A program made the position numbers and the translations under genes. Below the pieces are notes generated by a model that worked only from the letters and a program-made list of their open reading frames with translations, ran no database searches and had not been told where the DNA came from. From Chitinophaga pinensis (GTDB taxonomy: Bacteria > Bacteroidota > Bacteroidia > Flavobacteriales_D > Crocinitomicaceae), in NCBI GenBank assembly GCA_945863605.1, contig CAMAZP010000026.1, forward strand, positions 1 to 45,339: a stretch of DNA of 45,339 nucleotides, in the 5' to 3' direction. Position 1 is the first letter of the stretch. The number at the start of each line of letters is the position of its first letter. Of the stretch, positions 17,036-25,893 are shown in pieces.

Positions 17036-18021
17036 GGCTAGCAACACTTTTTATATTTTTATTTCTTGTTAAGGGATGTATTCAAGCGCAACAAATGCCT
17101 CAGTTTTCCCAAGTATCAATGAACAGAAGTTTGTACAACCCAGCCTATCTTGGATATGAAGATAAAACAATGATAACACTTGGTGGAAGATGGCAAATGA
17201 TAGGCTTTGGCAACGAACCACAATCTGCATTTTTAAACTTCGAACGCAACATTAAAATCAAAGCTAAACCAATTTACAATCCTGCAATGCATATTAGTAT
17301 GCCAATTCCTGACGATAATAGAACACAAAATAGTAAATTCTCTCAAACTTTTGGTGGTCAACTAAGTTCAGATAAATATGGTGCATTTAAATCCTTTCAA
17401 TTTGCTGGTCTTTATGCTGGACATTATAAATTTACGAATTCACTTAAATTATCCGCAGGTTTGAAAATTGGTATAAGCAACAACGGTTTTGATGCTGATA
17501 AAGCACAAGTTTTAAATGTGAATAATCCCGAAATTGAATACCAAGGTGGGGATACAGAATACGATGAATTTACTGCTGAAAAATCGAATACTAATATTCT
17601 AAATTTAGGTCTAGGAATGAACATACAATTTGGAGATTTTTTCATTGGAGCTGCTGCAAATCAATTGACAAAAAATTCAATACAATTCGGGCGCTCTACT
17701 GTAAATTTCAATCTTACTTCTCATTTTTTTTTAATGACAGGATACAACTTTCAACTTACAGAAGAATTTAAAGTCTTGACAACTGTGGTAGTTAAAAAAA
17801 TGTCGCCAGCACCAACCTCATTAGAAGTTTCAGTTATTGGAAATTTTGGAGACGTCATCTTCGCTGGAGTAAATTACCATCATAAAGCAACAGCAGGAGT
17901 TATTGTTGGATTTCAAGTAAGTCCGGCATTCAGAATTGGTTATTCTTTTGATGCTTCTTCCAACAATATTATTCAATCAAGTTTTGGTGGACACGAATTG
18001 GTACTTAATTATAGATTTTAA
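17032..18021 (+). CDS. PorP/SprF family type IX secretion membrane protein
   Basis: 329 residues. A signal peptide (ending GCIQAQ) is followed by QMPQFSQVSMNRSLYNPAYLG, the hallmark N-terminus of PorP/SprF proteins (P-x-F-S-Q-x-x-x-N...NPAYxG). The rest alternates like an outer-membrane beta barrel and ends in an aromatic residue (ELVLNYRF). SprF-type proteins help deliver or anchor type B CTD adhesins on the surface. The position between a CHU_C protein and an OmpA protein fits that role. It overlaps the upstream gene by 4 nt and precedes the OmpA gene by 4 nt. Confidence 0.95.
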   Translation: MRLATLFIFLFLVKGCIQAQQMPQFSQVSMNRSLYNPAYLGYEDKTMITLGGRWQMIGFGNEPQSAFLNFERNIKIKAKPIYNPAMHISMPIPDDNRTQNSKFSQTFGGQLSSDKYGAFKSFQFAGLYAGHYKFTNSLKLSAGLKIGISNNGFDADKAQVLNVNNPEIEYQGGDTEYDEFTAEKSNTNILNLGLGMNIQFGDFFIGAAANQLTKNSIQFGRSTVNFNLTSHFFLMTGYNFQLTEEFKVLTTVVVKKMSPAPTSLEVSVIGNFGDVIFAGVNYHHKATAGVIVGFQVSPAFRIGYSFDASSNNIIQSSFGGHELVLNYRF

Positions 18022-18025
18022 TCCA

Positions 18026-19630
18026 ATGAGAAACTACTTCATTTTATTTTTACTTTCATTATTTAATTCAGATTACTTTGCCCAAAAAATATATAACGAA
18101 GTGGCAACACCTAAAAGAATGGGTGCATTTATAAATACATCCGCAGAAGAAAGCATGCCTATAATGTCAGCCGATGGTAATGATTTATATTTTTTTAGAA
18201 CCTTTGAGGAATATAATTATGGAGGGGTAAATGATCAAGATATTTGGATTTGTTCTAAAAATGAAAAAGGTAATTGGGAGGAAGCTTTCAATTTACAAGA
18301 ACTTAACAATAGAGATCACAACGCGGTAGTTGGAATAAGTATAGATGGGAATAGTTTGTATGTATTATTTTCAAATGGTATAAAAAACGAGAATAAAGGA
18401 CTTGGGAAATCTACAAAATCTGCATCAGGATTATGGTCGAAACCAGTGAAAATTGAAATCCCTGACTTGTTAATTACAGGTGCTAATTACGGTTTTACTG
18501 TTTCAAAGGATGAAAAATTAGTTATCATTTCGTATGTTGGACCTACTTCAAAAGGGCAGGAAGATTTATATTATTCAATTAATATAGCTGGTGTTTGGTC
18601 AAGTCCGAAAAGTTTAGGCGATAATATAAATTCTAATGGCTACGAGATTTCTCCTTTTTTAAGTCAAAATAGTGACACTCTTTATTTTGCAAGCAATGGT
18701 CACGGAGGAGAAGGAGATTGCGATATTTTCTATTCTGTTAAAAAGTCAAGTTGGGGCGATTGGTCAACTCCGGTAAATATGGGTAATAAAATCAATTCTC
18801 CAAATTTCGATGCATACCTTGTGAAATATGGCAAAACGTATTATTGGTCCAGTAACAGAAATGCCAAAGAGTCAGATATTTATTTCACTACACAATTAAG
18901 TCCACCCCCATTAGTCATTTCAGAAAATCATTCAAATATCACAGCTTTTGATGGAAATGATGGGGCAATTGATGTGACCATAAAAAGTGGTGTTCCCCCT
19001 TATTCTTTCACGTGGTCAAATGGAAAAGATAGTGAAGATTTAGTTTATTTGAAACGAGGTATTTATAATCTTACTGTAAAAGATGCGATTGGACAGCAGC
19101 AAACTTTATCTATAGAATTAACAGAACCAGCAATAGCTGTAGAGAAAGTAATTCGTTTTCCTGAAGTACAATACGTATTGGGTTCTTGGGAATTTGTAAA
19201 TAATAGTTTAATTAAATCAACAGATTCATTAGATAAAGTTGCAGATTTATTAATTGAATATCCAAACCTGCAAATGGAATTAATTTCTCATACTGACAGT
19301 AGAGGGGAGGATAAAAATAATCTATTACTATCAGAAAACAGAGCTAAGGCGGTTTACAAATATTTAGTAGAGTCAAAAGGAATTGATCCACGAAGATTAG
19401 TGCCAATTGGAAAAGGAGAATTGGAACCCGCAAAATGGAGGGATGAAGCTGGTGTTGATACAGTCTTAACTGAAGCTTACATTAATCAGTTCAAAACGAC
19501 CGACGTAGAAAAATTTGAGCGTTTACACCAAATAAATAGAAGAACTGAAGGCAAAGTGATAGGATTAGATTTTAACTCAGAAACTGCGCCACAAGCACCA
19601 AAAGAATATCTTATCTTTAACAAAAAATAG
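18026..19630 (+). CDS. OmpA family protein with PD40 propeller and SprB-like repeat
   Basis: 534 residues from ATG 18026 (MRNYFILFLLSLF); an earlier in-frame start overlaps PorP/SprF and would lose the signal peptide. Order: signal sequence; WD40/PD40-type propeller (ESMPIMSADGNDLYFF, QDIWICSKNEKGNWEE, GYEISPFLSQNSDTLYFAS); SprB-like repeat (DGAIDVTIKSGVPPYSFTW); C-terminal OmpA domain (HTDSRGEDKNNLLLSENRA, GIDPRRLVPIGKGE) that should bind peptidoglycan. This layout recalls T9SS PorE-like proteins, though without visible TPRs. It probably ties the PorP/SprF and CHU_C proteins to the cell wall. Confidence 0.93.
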   Translation: MRNYFILFLLSLFNSDYFAQKIYNEVATPKRMGAFINTSAEESMPIMSADGNDLYFFRTFEEYNYGGVNDQDIWICSKNEKGNWEEAFNLQELNNRDHNAVVGISIDGNSLYVLFSNGIKNENKGLGKSTKSASGLWSKPVKIEIPDLLITGANYGFTVSKDEKLVIISYVGPTSKGQEDLYYSINIAGVWSSPKSLGDNINSNGYEISPFLSQNSDTLYFASNGHGGEGDCDIFYSVKKSSWGDWSTPVNMGNKINSPNFDAYLVKYGKTYYWSSNRNAKESDIYFTTQLSPPPLVISENHSNITAFDGNDGAIDVTIKSGVPPYSFTWSNGKDSEDLVYLKRGIYNLTVKDAIGQQQTLSIELTEPAIAVEKVIRFPEVQYVLGSWEFVNNSLIKSTDSLDKVADLLIEYPNLQMELISHTDSRGEDKNNLLLSENRAKAVYKYLVESKGIDPRRLVPIGKGELEPAKWRDEAGVDTVLTEAYINQFKTTDVEKFERLHQINRRTEGKVIGLDFNSETAPQAPKEYLIFNKK

Positions 19631-19633
19631 ATA

Positions 19634-20284
19634 ATGGATTTATTAAATCTAATTTTTCGCTTAGGCGTATTGTTTGCTATCTACGGATTTCTTTGGTTTT
19701 TCATTGAATTAGGTTTGACTTTTCTGCGTGCTGGTCGCCAAAAAACAATTGGCGAAAATTACTTAATCAAATCAGTGAAATATTTATTTTTGGTGAATGT
19801 GACTTTTCTATTTTGTTTGGATTTGAATAAAAACGATGTGTCTTTTTACAATACGGCACCAAGTGTTATTGTCTTGATAACCTATTTTATAGGTAAACTT
19901 CAACAACAGCAACAACGATTACAACTTTTTGGACAATTAAACACACAAATTCCACAAATGAACGATTTTAACTTAAAATCTGAAATAATTCTAATTGTTT
20001 TGTCTACAGTTTTATTCATTGGATTTTTATTCTTCCCTCAATATGCAAGTAACAACATTGCAAATTGGTTTAAATCCAGCATTTTAGACATTGAATCAAC
20101 GGTAATAATTGGCTTTATATTTAAAATAATTGGATTCTTCTTTTTACTTGGAATGATTATGAAAATGATAAATGCCATTAATTATATTATTTCTGGTAAG
20201 CCAGTCATTCACATTAAAAGTACTTTAAACTCAAAGTCAAATAAAGACCAGGATAAGTTTGATGACTTTGAAGAAATTAACTAA
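19634..20284 (+). CDS. Integral membrane protein, unknown function
   Basis: 216 residues with four to five hydrophobic segments (about 6-28, 48-62, 77-88, 118-135, 150-180) and a charged, lysine/aspartate-rich C-terminal tail. A glutamine-rich stretch (KLQQQQQRLQLFGQL) separates the membrane parts. No family recognised. It starts 3 nt after the OmpA gene and precedes two small genes closely, so it is probably co-transcribed, but nothing links it to secretion. Confidence 0.7.
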   Translation: MDLLNLIFRLGVLFAIYGFLWFFIELGLTFLRAGRQKTIGENYLIKSVKYLFLVNVTFLFCLDLNKNDVSFYNTAPSVIVLITYFIGKLQQQQQRLQLFGQLNTQIPQMNDFNLKSEIILIVLSTVLFIGFLFFPQYASNNIANWFKSSILDIESTVIIGFIFKIIGFFFLLGMIMKMINAINYIISGKPVIHIKSTLNSKSNKDQDKFDDFEEIN

Positions 20285-20295
20285 AACCAATACCA

Positions 20296-20547
20296 ATGGA
20301 TGAAAAAGAATTGATTGAATTATCAGATGAGCTAGTTCAAGGCTTAACTAAATTATCACTAGGTGAAAAACCTGGGTTTTTATCGGGCTCAGTTTACAAG
20401 AAATTAAGCACACATTCTAATTTTCAAGCAATTAAACAATGCTATATCGAACATTTAATAGCGTTTAATGGCTCTTATGAAAATGCAATTGAGTTAAAAA
20501 AATTAACAGACTTCAGATATAAAATCGTTGAATTATTCAACGCATAA
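20296..20547 (+). CDS. Small cytoplasmic protein, unknown function
   Basis: 83 residues, acidic N-terminus (MDEKELIELSDELVQGL), mostly helical in character, no signal or membrane segment. It begins 11 nt after the membrane protein gene and ends 16 nt before rnpA, a tight arrangement that supports it being a real gene. No family recognised. Confidence 0.65.
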   Translation: MDEKELIELSDELVQGLTKLSLGEKPGFLSGSVYKKLSTHSNFQAIKQCYIEHLIAFNGSYENAIELKKLTDFRYKIVELFNA

Positions 20548-20563
20548 AAAAGTAAGCCTTACT

Positions 20564-20959
20564 ATGGATTTTTCCTTCGGAAAAGAATATAAATTGTGCA
20601 GTCTAAAACAGATTGATTATCTTTTTAAAGAAGGAAAAAAAATTAAAGAATATCCGTTAACAATTATTTATTCACCTACGGAATTAGTTTTAACAACGCA
20701 TTTTCAACTCCTTATTTCTGTTCCAAAGCGACTTTTTAAAAAAGCTCACGATCGTAACTATATCAAACGGTGTGTTAAAGAAATCGTACGAAAAAATAAA
20801 TATGAACTCGAAATGCAACTTCAGACAAACAATAAGAAACTTATTTTTGCAATAGTTTATACTTCCAAAGAACATCTAGCGTTTCCTATCTTGGAACAAA
20901 AATTGGTCAAGGCAATTGCCAAATTAACTTTACAATTAAATCAAAATGATAAAAATTAA
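20564..20959 (+). CDS. rnpA: Ribonuclease P protein component
   Basis: 131 residues from ATG 20564 (MDFSFGKEYKLCS), preferred over an in-frame start 36 nt upstream that would overlap the previous gene. RnpA assists the catalytic RNA in trimming the 5' leader of pre-tRNAs. The family signature is KKAHDRNYIKRCVKEIVR (RNR-like basic helix), preceded by LLISVPKRLFKKA. The sequence is divergent and short, as usual in Bacteroidota. It overlaps the protease gene by 14 nt. rpmH is not next to it. Confidence 0.92.
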   Translation: MDFSFGKEYKLCSLKQIDYLFKEGKKIKEYPLTIIYSPTELVLTTHFQLLISVPKRLFKKAHDRNYIKRCVKEIVRKNKYELEMQLQTNNKKLIFAIVYTSKEHLAFPILEQKLVKAIAKLTLQLNQNDKN

Positions 20960-22589
20960 ATCTTTTATTTTAGTATTACTTTTTGCCTTCAGTTTTGAAG
21001 CAATTGCTGTTTTTGGACAATCCAATGGGTTTGAAGTATTGAAGAACCTTGAAATTATGGACCAAATTTATGAGCATTTGGATTTGTATTTCGTTGACGA
21101 ACCGCAAAATGGTAAACTTTCCAAAACAGGAATAGATGCAATGTTAAAGGAATTAGACCCTTACACTGTTTATTACCATGAATCTAATATTGAAGATTAC
21201 CGTTTGATGACAACTGGGCAATACGGTGGAGTAGGGGCATTGGTTCGCCGAATGGGTGATGATACCTATTTCGCAGAACCTTACGAAGGAAATCCAGCGC
21301 AAAAATCAGGAATCAAAGCGGGAGATAAAATCGTATCCATTGACGGGAAAAACATGCACAAAAAGTCAACGGATGAAGTTTCTAGCGCATTAAAAGGTCC
21401 GAAAGGAACAACAATCAAAGTAGAAGTTGATCGCAAAGGCGAAGGCATTAAGGTTATTGATATTACGAGAGATGAAATTAAGATTCCTGATGTGCCGTAT
21501 TCAGGGATTTTAGAGAATAAAATTGGCTATGTTAAACTAAATAGTTTTACACAAACAGCTGCATCGGATGTGAAGTCAGCTATCGAGAAAATGAAAGGTG
21601 AAGGAATGGAAAAATTGATTCTTGACCTTCGTGGAAATGGAGGTGGTTTGTTGATAGAAGCTGTAAAAATCGTGAATTTCTTTGTGCCTCAAAACACAGT
21701 TGTTGTAACCACTAAAGGTCGTGTGAAAGAAGAAAATCGTGTGTATAAAACATTAGAAGAACCAATTGCCGAAAACATTAAATTAGTAGTGTTAATCGAC
21801 GATGGATCTGCTTCTGCCAGTGAAATTGTAGCTGGAAGTTTGCAAGACTTAGATCGCGCAGTGGTTATTGGTCAAACGAGCTACGGTAAAGGATTGGTAC
21901 AAAGAACGTATGATTTGAAATACGGTTCGAAGGTGAAAATCACAATTGCAAAATATTATACGCCATCAGGAAGATGCGTGCAGCGATTGGAATATTACGA
22001 CAAAGAAAACGGAAGTAAAGCCAAAGAGGTTCCAGATTCATTATTGAAAACGTTCCAAACAAAAGGAGGACGAAAAGTAATTGACGGAAGAGGAATTGAG
22101 CCTGATATTGCAACCGAATTAGAGGATTTAAGTCGTTTAGCAGGAATGTTGTTGACAGGAAATCACATTTTTAATTTTGCTACCGATTATGCAATAAAAA
22201 ACAAAACAATTGCAGAAGCTGGAACTTTCAAACTATCGGATGCAGAATTTAATGAATTCAAAGCTTACGTTTTTGCTCAAGATTTTAAGTACAATACAGC
22301 ATCAGAAGAAATGTTGAAGAAAGTGAAAGAAACAGCAGAAAAAGAAGGTTATTTCGAAGATGTAAAGTCGGAATACGATCAAATGCTGACAAAATTAACG
22401 CCTTCAAAGGAAAGAGATTTAGACAAATTCAAAACTGAAATTTCTGAAATGTTGGAAAATGAAATCGTATCGCGTTATTATTTCCAAAAAGGGCGCACGC
22501 TTGATTCATTCCGTTATGACCGAGCACTTAATAAAGCGAAAAGTGTATTGATGAGCGATTCAGAGTATAATGGTGTGTTGAAGAAATAG
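20946..22589 (+). CDS. S41 family C-terminal processing peptidase
   Basis: 547 residues. An N-terminal signal/anchor (MIKIKSFILVLLFAFSF) puts it in the periplasm. The PDZ domain spans about 88-170 (GGVGALVRRMGDD, GIKAGDKIVSIDG). The catalytic core shows LDLRGNGGG (227-234), the nucleophile region GSASASE (Ser290) and the general base in SYGKG (Lys315). A C-terminal helical extension of about 150 residues is common in Bacteroidota CtpA proteins. It trims or degrades periplasmic proteins from their C-termini. It overlaps rnpA by 14 nt. Confidence 0.95.
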   Translation: MIKIKSFILVLLFAFSFEAIAVFGQSNGFEVLKNLEIMDQIYEHLDLYFVDEPQNGKLSKTGIDAMLKELDPYTVYYHESNIEDYRLMTTGQYGGVGALVRRMGDDTYFAEPYEGNPAQKSGIKAGDKIVSIDGKNMHKKSTDEVSSALKGPKGTTIKVEVDRKGEGIKVIDITRDEIKIPDVPYSGILENKIGYVKLNSFTQTAASDVKSAIEKMKGEGMEKLILDLRGNGGGLLIEAVKIVNFFVPQNTVVVTTKGRVKEENRVYKTLEEPIAENIKLVVLIDDGSASASEIVAGSLQDLDRAVVIGQTSYGKGLVQRTYDLKYGSKVKITIAKYYTPSGRCVQRLEYYDKENGSKAKEVPDSLLKTFQTKGGRKVIDGRGIEPDIATELEDLSRLAGMLLTGNHIFNFATDYAIKNKTIAEAGTFKLSDAEFNEFKAYVFAQDFKYNTASEEMLKKVKETAEKEGYFEDVKSEYDQMLTKLTPSKERDLDKFKTEISEMLENEIVSRYYFQKGRTLDSFRYDRALNKAKSVLMSDSEYNGVLKK

Positions 22590-22624
22590 CTAAAAAATAT
22601 TTTCAAAAAAATATCCGTTTAATC

Positions 22625-23572
22625 ATGCGCAAAATTTTATTTTTAGATGCTGTTCACCCGATATTAAATGAACGACTGACAAAACATGGATTTGAATGTA
22701 TCAATGGGACAAAATTTTCTTTGGAAGAAATTCAAACAGTTCTGCCTAAAATTTTTGGAATAGTAATTCGTTCACGATTTACAATGAATGCTGAATTTTT
22801 AGAAAAAGCTCATCAATTAAAATTCATTGCACGTTCAGGTTCTGGTTTGGAAAATATTGATCAGAATTATTGTAAAGAAAAAAGAATCACATTATTCAAT
22901 TCTCCTGAAGGAAATCGAAACGCCGTTGCAGAACATGCTTTGGGAATGCTTCTGGTTTTACTCAATAAACTGCATATTGCTGATCTTCAAATTAGAAATG
23001 GAGTTTGGAATCGAGAGGCAAATAGGGGAGAAGAGCTCGATGGCAAAACAGTTGGAATCATCGGATATGGAAATAATGGTGCTGCGTTTGCAAAAAAATT
23101 AAGAGGATTTGATGTGAAAGTGATGGTGTACGACAAATATAAATCGGGCTTTGGTGATCATTTTGTTCAAGAATGTACCATGGAAGCAATTAAAGAACAA
23201 GCTGATATTATTAGCTTTCACATTCCTCAAAACAAAGAAACGAAATACTGGGCGAGTGAAGATTTCTTTAATTCGTTTGCGAAACCAATTTTGCTTTTGA
23301 ACCTATCAAGAGGAAAAATTGTCAACACAAAAGACCTTGTAAACGCATTAAAATCAGGTAAAGTTCGAGGTGCAGGTTTAGATGTTCTTGAATTTGAAAC
23401 AAAAAGCTTTGAAACTTTTTTTGAACAGCACCTCCCTGATGAATTTAACTATTTAATTCAGGCGGAAAATGTGGTGCTTTCTCCACATGTAGGTGGATGG
23501 ACTAAAGAAAGTTATTTTAAATTAAGTAATGTTTTAGCTGATAAAATCTTGGAATGGGAAAGTGGAATCTAG
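22625..23572 (+). CDS. D-isomer specific 2-hydroxyacid dehydrogenase
   Basis: 315 residues, cytoplasmic, the short (no ACT domain) type. The N-terminal catalytic half has ARSGSGLENID (69-79). The Rossmann NAD-binding segment TVGIIGYGNNGAAF holds GxGxxG at 147-152. Family catalytic residues sit in LSRGKIVNT (Arg), LDVLEFE (Glu) and SPHVGGW (His). It resembles phosphoglycerate dehydrogenase-like proteins, so a role in serine synthesis is possible but not shown. It follows the protease by 35 nt. Confidence 0.88.
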   Translation: MRKILFLDAVHPILNERLTKHGFECINGTKFSLEEIQTVLPKIFGIVIRSRFTMNAEFLEKAHQLKFIARSGSGLENIDQNYCKEKRITLFNSPEGNRNAVAEHALGMLLVLLNKLHIADLQIRNGVWNREANRGEELDGKTVGIIGYGNNGAAFAKKLRGFDVKVMVYDKYKSGFGDHFVQECTMEAIKEQADIISFHIPQNKETKYWASEDFFNSFAKPILLLNLSRGKIVNTKDLVNALKSGKVRGAGLDVLEFETKSFETFFEQHLPDEFNYLIQAENVVLSPHVGGWTKESYFKLSNVLADKILEWESGI

Positions 23573-23674
23573 CAATTATTGAGTAACATTATTATTTGCA
23601 AAATGAAAATAGTAACCATAAAAAAAAGACTACTGAAATTAATCAATAGCCTTAAATGATATAAAATATGCTAA

Positions 23675-23836
23675 TTAAGCCTTTTTTTCTTCTTCTTCGA
23701 AAATACGCTTAGGTCGTAATTGCTCGAATAAACCTAATGTAATCCAATAAGGTAATATAAAAGCCATTAAGAAAAGTAGCAACCAAAATGCCATTCCACC
23801 AATTAAAAGAAACATTACGATACCAAAAGTGTTCAT
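23675..23836 (-). CDS. Small single-pass membrane protein, 53 residues
   Basis: ATG at 23836, stop 23675-23677. The sequence begins MNTFGIVMFLLIGGMAFWLL, giving a long hydrophobic span (about 5-37, one or two passes). It then has LFEQLRPKRIF and an acidic-basic end (EEEEKKA). It stands alone, divergent from fumC 66 nt away. The protein-like layout (membrane span plus charged tail) supports a real gene. No family recognised. Confidence 0.7.
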   Translation of the reverse strand: MNTFGIVMFLLIGGMAFWLLLFLMAFILPYWITLGLFEQLRPKRIFEEEEKKA

Positions 23837-23902
23837 CTTCTATTATTTTTGTAAACGAATAATGTGTAAAATTAAAAAATAAAAATAAACAAATTACAAA
23901 AA

Positions 23903-25300
23903 ATGGAATTTAGAATTGAAAAAGACACGATGGGTGAAGTGAAAGTACCTGCAAATCGTTATTGGGGAGCACAAACAGAGCGTTCTAGAAACAACTTTAA
24001 AATCGGTCCCGAAGGTTCGATGCCAGTTGAAATCATTCATGCATTCGCTTATTTGAAAAAAGCAGCAGCACATGCAAATCACGACCTTGGTGTTTTAACT
24101 TCTGAAAAAAGGGATTTAATTTCTAAAGTATGTGATGAGATTTTAACTGGACAACACGACTCTGAGTTCCCTCTAGTGATTTGGCAAACTGGATCAGGAA
24201 CGCAATCAAATATGAACTGCAACGAAGTTATTGCGAATCGCGGTCACGTAATCACAGGCGGAAGTTTGATGGATGAACAGAAAATCTTGAATCCAAATGA
24301 CGACGTAAACAAATCACAATCTTCGAATGATACCTACCCAACTGCGATGCACATTGCAGCATACAAAATGACGGTTCAAACGACGATTCCTGGAATGTTA
24401 CATTTGCGCGATGCATTACAAGCAAAAGTGGAAGAGTTTAAAGGCGTTGTAAAAACAGGGCGTACACACTTCATGGATGCCACACCATTAACTTTAGGAC
24501 AAGAATTCAGTGGTTACGTGGCACAAATTGACAATTCTATTCGTTGCATAAAAAACGCATTAGAAGCAGTTACTGAATTGGCTTTAGGTGGAACTGCTGT
24601 GGGTACAGGATTAAACACACCAAAAGGTTACGATGTTTTAGTTGCGAAAAAAATCGCTGACTTCACAGGTTTACCATTTGTAACTGCTAAAAACAAATTT
24701 GAGGCTTTAGCAGCACACGATGCAATGGTTGAATTATCTGGCGCTTTGAAACGTTCAGCAGTTGCTTTAATGAAAATTGCAAATGATGTTCGTATGTTGT
24801 CTTCAGGCCCTCGTTGCGGAATTGGAGAAATCATCATTCCAGACAATGAGCCGGGTTCATCTATTATGCCAGGAAAAGTAAATCCAACCCAACCTGAAGC
24901 TTTGACAATGGTTTGTGCGCAAGTAATGGGTAACGACATGACAGTTTCTGTAGCAGGTTCAAACGGACATTTTGAATTGAACGTTTTCAAACCAGTTATT
25001 GCTTCTAACGTATTACAATCAGCACGTTTAATTGGCGATGCTTGTGTTTCATTTACAGATAATTGTGCGGCTGGAATCCAAGCGAATTTGCCAATGGTAA
25101 AACAACATTTGGACAACTCATTGATGTTGGTAACAGCTTTGAACACAAAAATTGGTTACTACAAAGCTGCTGAAATTGCGAAATACGCACACAAAAACGG
25201 TACAACTTTGAAAGAAGCAGCAGTTGGTTTAGGTCACGTTACTTCTGAAGAATACGATTTATATGTGGATCCGTCTAAAATGATTGGTTCGTTGGATTAA
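23903..25300 (+). CDS. fumC: Fumarate hydratase class II
   Basis: 465 residues, full length. It converts fumarate and malate in the TCA cycle in the cytoplasm, without an iron-sulfur cluster. Motifs: N-terminal [37 protein letters not shown] (substrate-binding); [17 protein letters not shown]; and the fumarase/aspartase signature [11 protein letters not shown]. These favour FumC over aspartate ammonia-lyase or argininosuccinate lyase. It is a single gene with a strong hairpin right after its stop. Codon use and sequence look like core genome. Confidence 0.97.
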   Translation: MEFRIEKDTMGEVKVPANRYWGAQTERSRNNFKIGPEGSMPVEIIHAFAYLKKAAAHANHDLGVLTSEKRDLISKVCDEILTGQHDSEFPLVIWQTGSGTQSNMNCNEVIANRGHVITGGSLMDEQKILNPNDDVNKSQSSNDTYPTAMHIAAYKMTVQTTIPGMLHLRDALQAKVEEFKGVVKTGRTHFMDATPLTLGQEFSGYVAQIDNSIRCIKNALEAVTELALGGTAVGTGLNTPKGYDVLVAKKIADFTGLPFVTAKNKFEALAAHDAMVELSGALKRSAVALMKIANDVRMLSSGPRCGIGEIIIPDNEPGSSIMPGKVNPTQPEALTMVCAQVMGNDMTVSVAGSNGHFELNVFKPVIASNVLQSARLIGDACVSFTDNCAAGIQANLPMVKQHLDNSLMLVTALNTKIGYYKAAEIAKYAHKNGTTLKEAAVGLGHVTSEEYDLYVDPSKMIGSLD

Positions 25301-25317
25301 TACAATAAAATTTAGAA

Positions 25318-25371
25318 AAAACGCTTTAAGTTGCGCAGGATTTTGAAATCCTGCGCAACTTAAAGCGTTTT
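25318..25371. terminator. 26-bp hairpin after fumC, bidirectional terminator-like
   Basis: Arms 25318-25343 and 25346-25371 pair perfectly over 26 bp around a 2-nt loop (core GCGCAGGATTT/AAATCCTGCGC). Runs of A and T lie at both ends. It separates fumC from the convergent accessory patch. Confidence 0.75.
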
Positions 25372-25374
25372 CAA

Positions 25375-25390
25375 ATCCATTAAAATGGAT
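25375..25390. repeat. Hairpin 3 of 3' module B
   Basis: Inverted repeat ATCCATT-AA-AATGGAT, equivalent to 9566-9581 in orientation and spacing relative to the palindrome. Confidence 0.6.
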
Positions 25391-25408
25391 ATAACATTCA
25401 TATACAAA

Positions 25409-25442
25409 CAAATAGGGTCGGGTTTAAACCCGACCCTATTTG
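25409..25442. terminator. 34-bp perfect palindrome, terminator or REP-like
   Basis: Perfect palindrome with centre GGGTTTAAACCC and AAATAGGG/CCCTATTT arms. Compared with 9513-9548, one base pair is C-G there and G-C here, so the change is compensated. Confidence 0.65.
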
Positions 25443-25458
25443 AAAAATCACCCATTAA

Positions 25459-25476
25459 AAATGGTTTCAACCATTT
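25459..25476. repeat. Hairpin 1 of 3' module B
   Basis: Inverted repeat AAATGGTT-TC-AACCATTT overlapping the stop codon of the detached tail. It matches 9478-9495 read from the other strand. Confidence 0.65.
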
Positions 25477-25525
25477 ATGATTGCAACACAATCTTCCTAA
25501 CCGTTACAGTATTTCCTTGTGCGTC
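25475..25525 (-). pseudogene. Detached T9SS sorting tail, copy B
   Basis: The minus-strand frame reads DAQGNTVTVRKIVLQS-stop, nearly identical to the LamG-1 end (DAQGNTVTVRKIVLQ) at both protein and DNA level. Similarity to LamG-1 ends abruptly at 25525, next to a run of A/T, and no gene body is attached. The conserved 3' module follows it. It appears to be the leftover end of an earlier LamG-type gene replaced by the neighbouring genes. Confidence 0.75.
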
Positions 25526-25550
25526 AAAAAAAAATTAAACTATTGTTTTA

Positions 25551-25889
25551 CTACTGTTTTTTTACTCTTGACAAATAGAAACTTATACAAGAACAACGTT
25601 CAACTTGATTGACAAACTCATTTAAATTAACCTGAATAAAATTTTCTACGAACGTTAGACAAGAAAACGGACCTATCCAAACACCATTTCTACCTGATTC
25701 AGCAGCTTTTATTTGACCAGAGCCCCAATTGCAACGTCCACAAATATGGCTGTGAATATTAATTAATCTGGTATTTTTATTCGGTTCATTATAGTAAATA
25801 TAATATCCACGTTTTGCAATTAGAATCTTATGAACCTCATCATTGGAATCCAATGAACAATCTAGTTTCCACAATTCTTCTCTAGACAT
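25551..25889 (-). CDS. Small cysteine-containing protein, unknown function
   Basis: 112 residues, no signal peptide. Notable is the stretch HSHICGRCNWGSG then NGVWIGPFSC, with a CxxC pair and several other cysteines. It could bind metal, but this is not shown. It starts 4 nt after the LamG-2 stop, on the same strand, so it is probably translated from the same mRNA. It lies between LamG-2 and the detached tail and so probably arrived together with LamG-2. No family recognised. Confidence 0.65.
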   Translation of the reverse strand: MSREELWKLDCSLDSNDEVHKILIAKRGYYIYYNEPNKNTRLINIHSHICGRCNWGSGQIKAAESGRNGVWIGPFSCLTFVENFIQVNLNEFVNQVERCSCISFYLSRVKKQ

Positions 25890-25893
25890 AATT

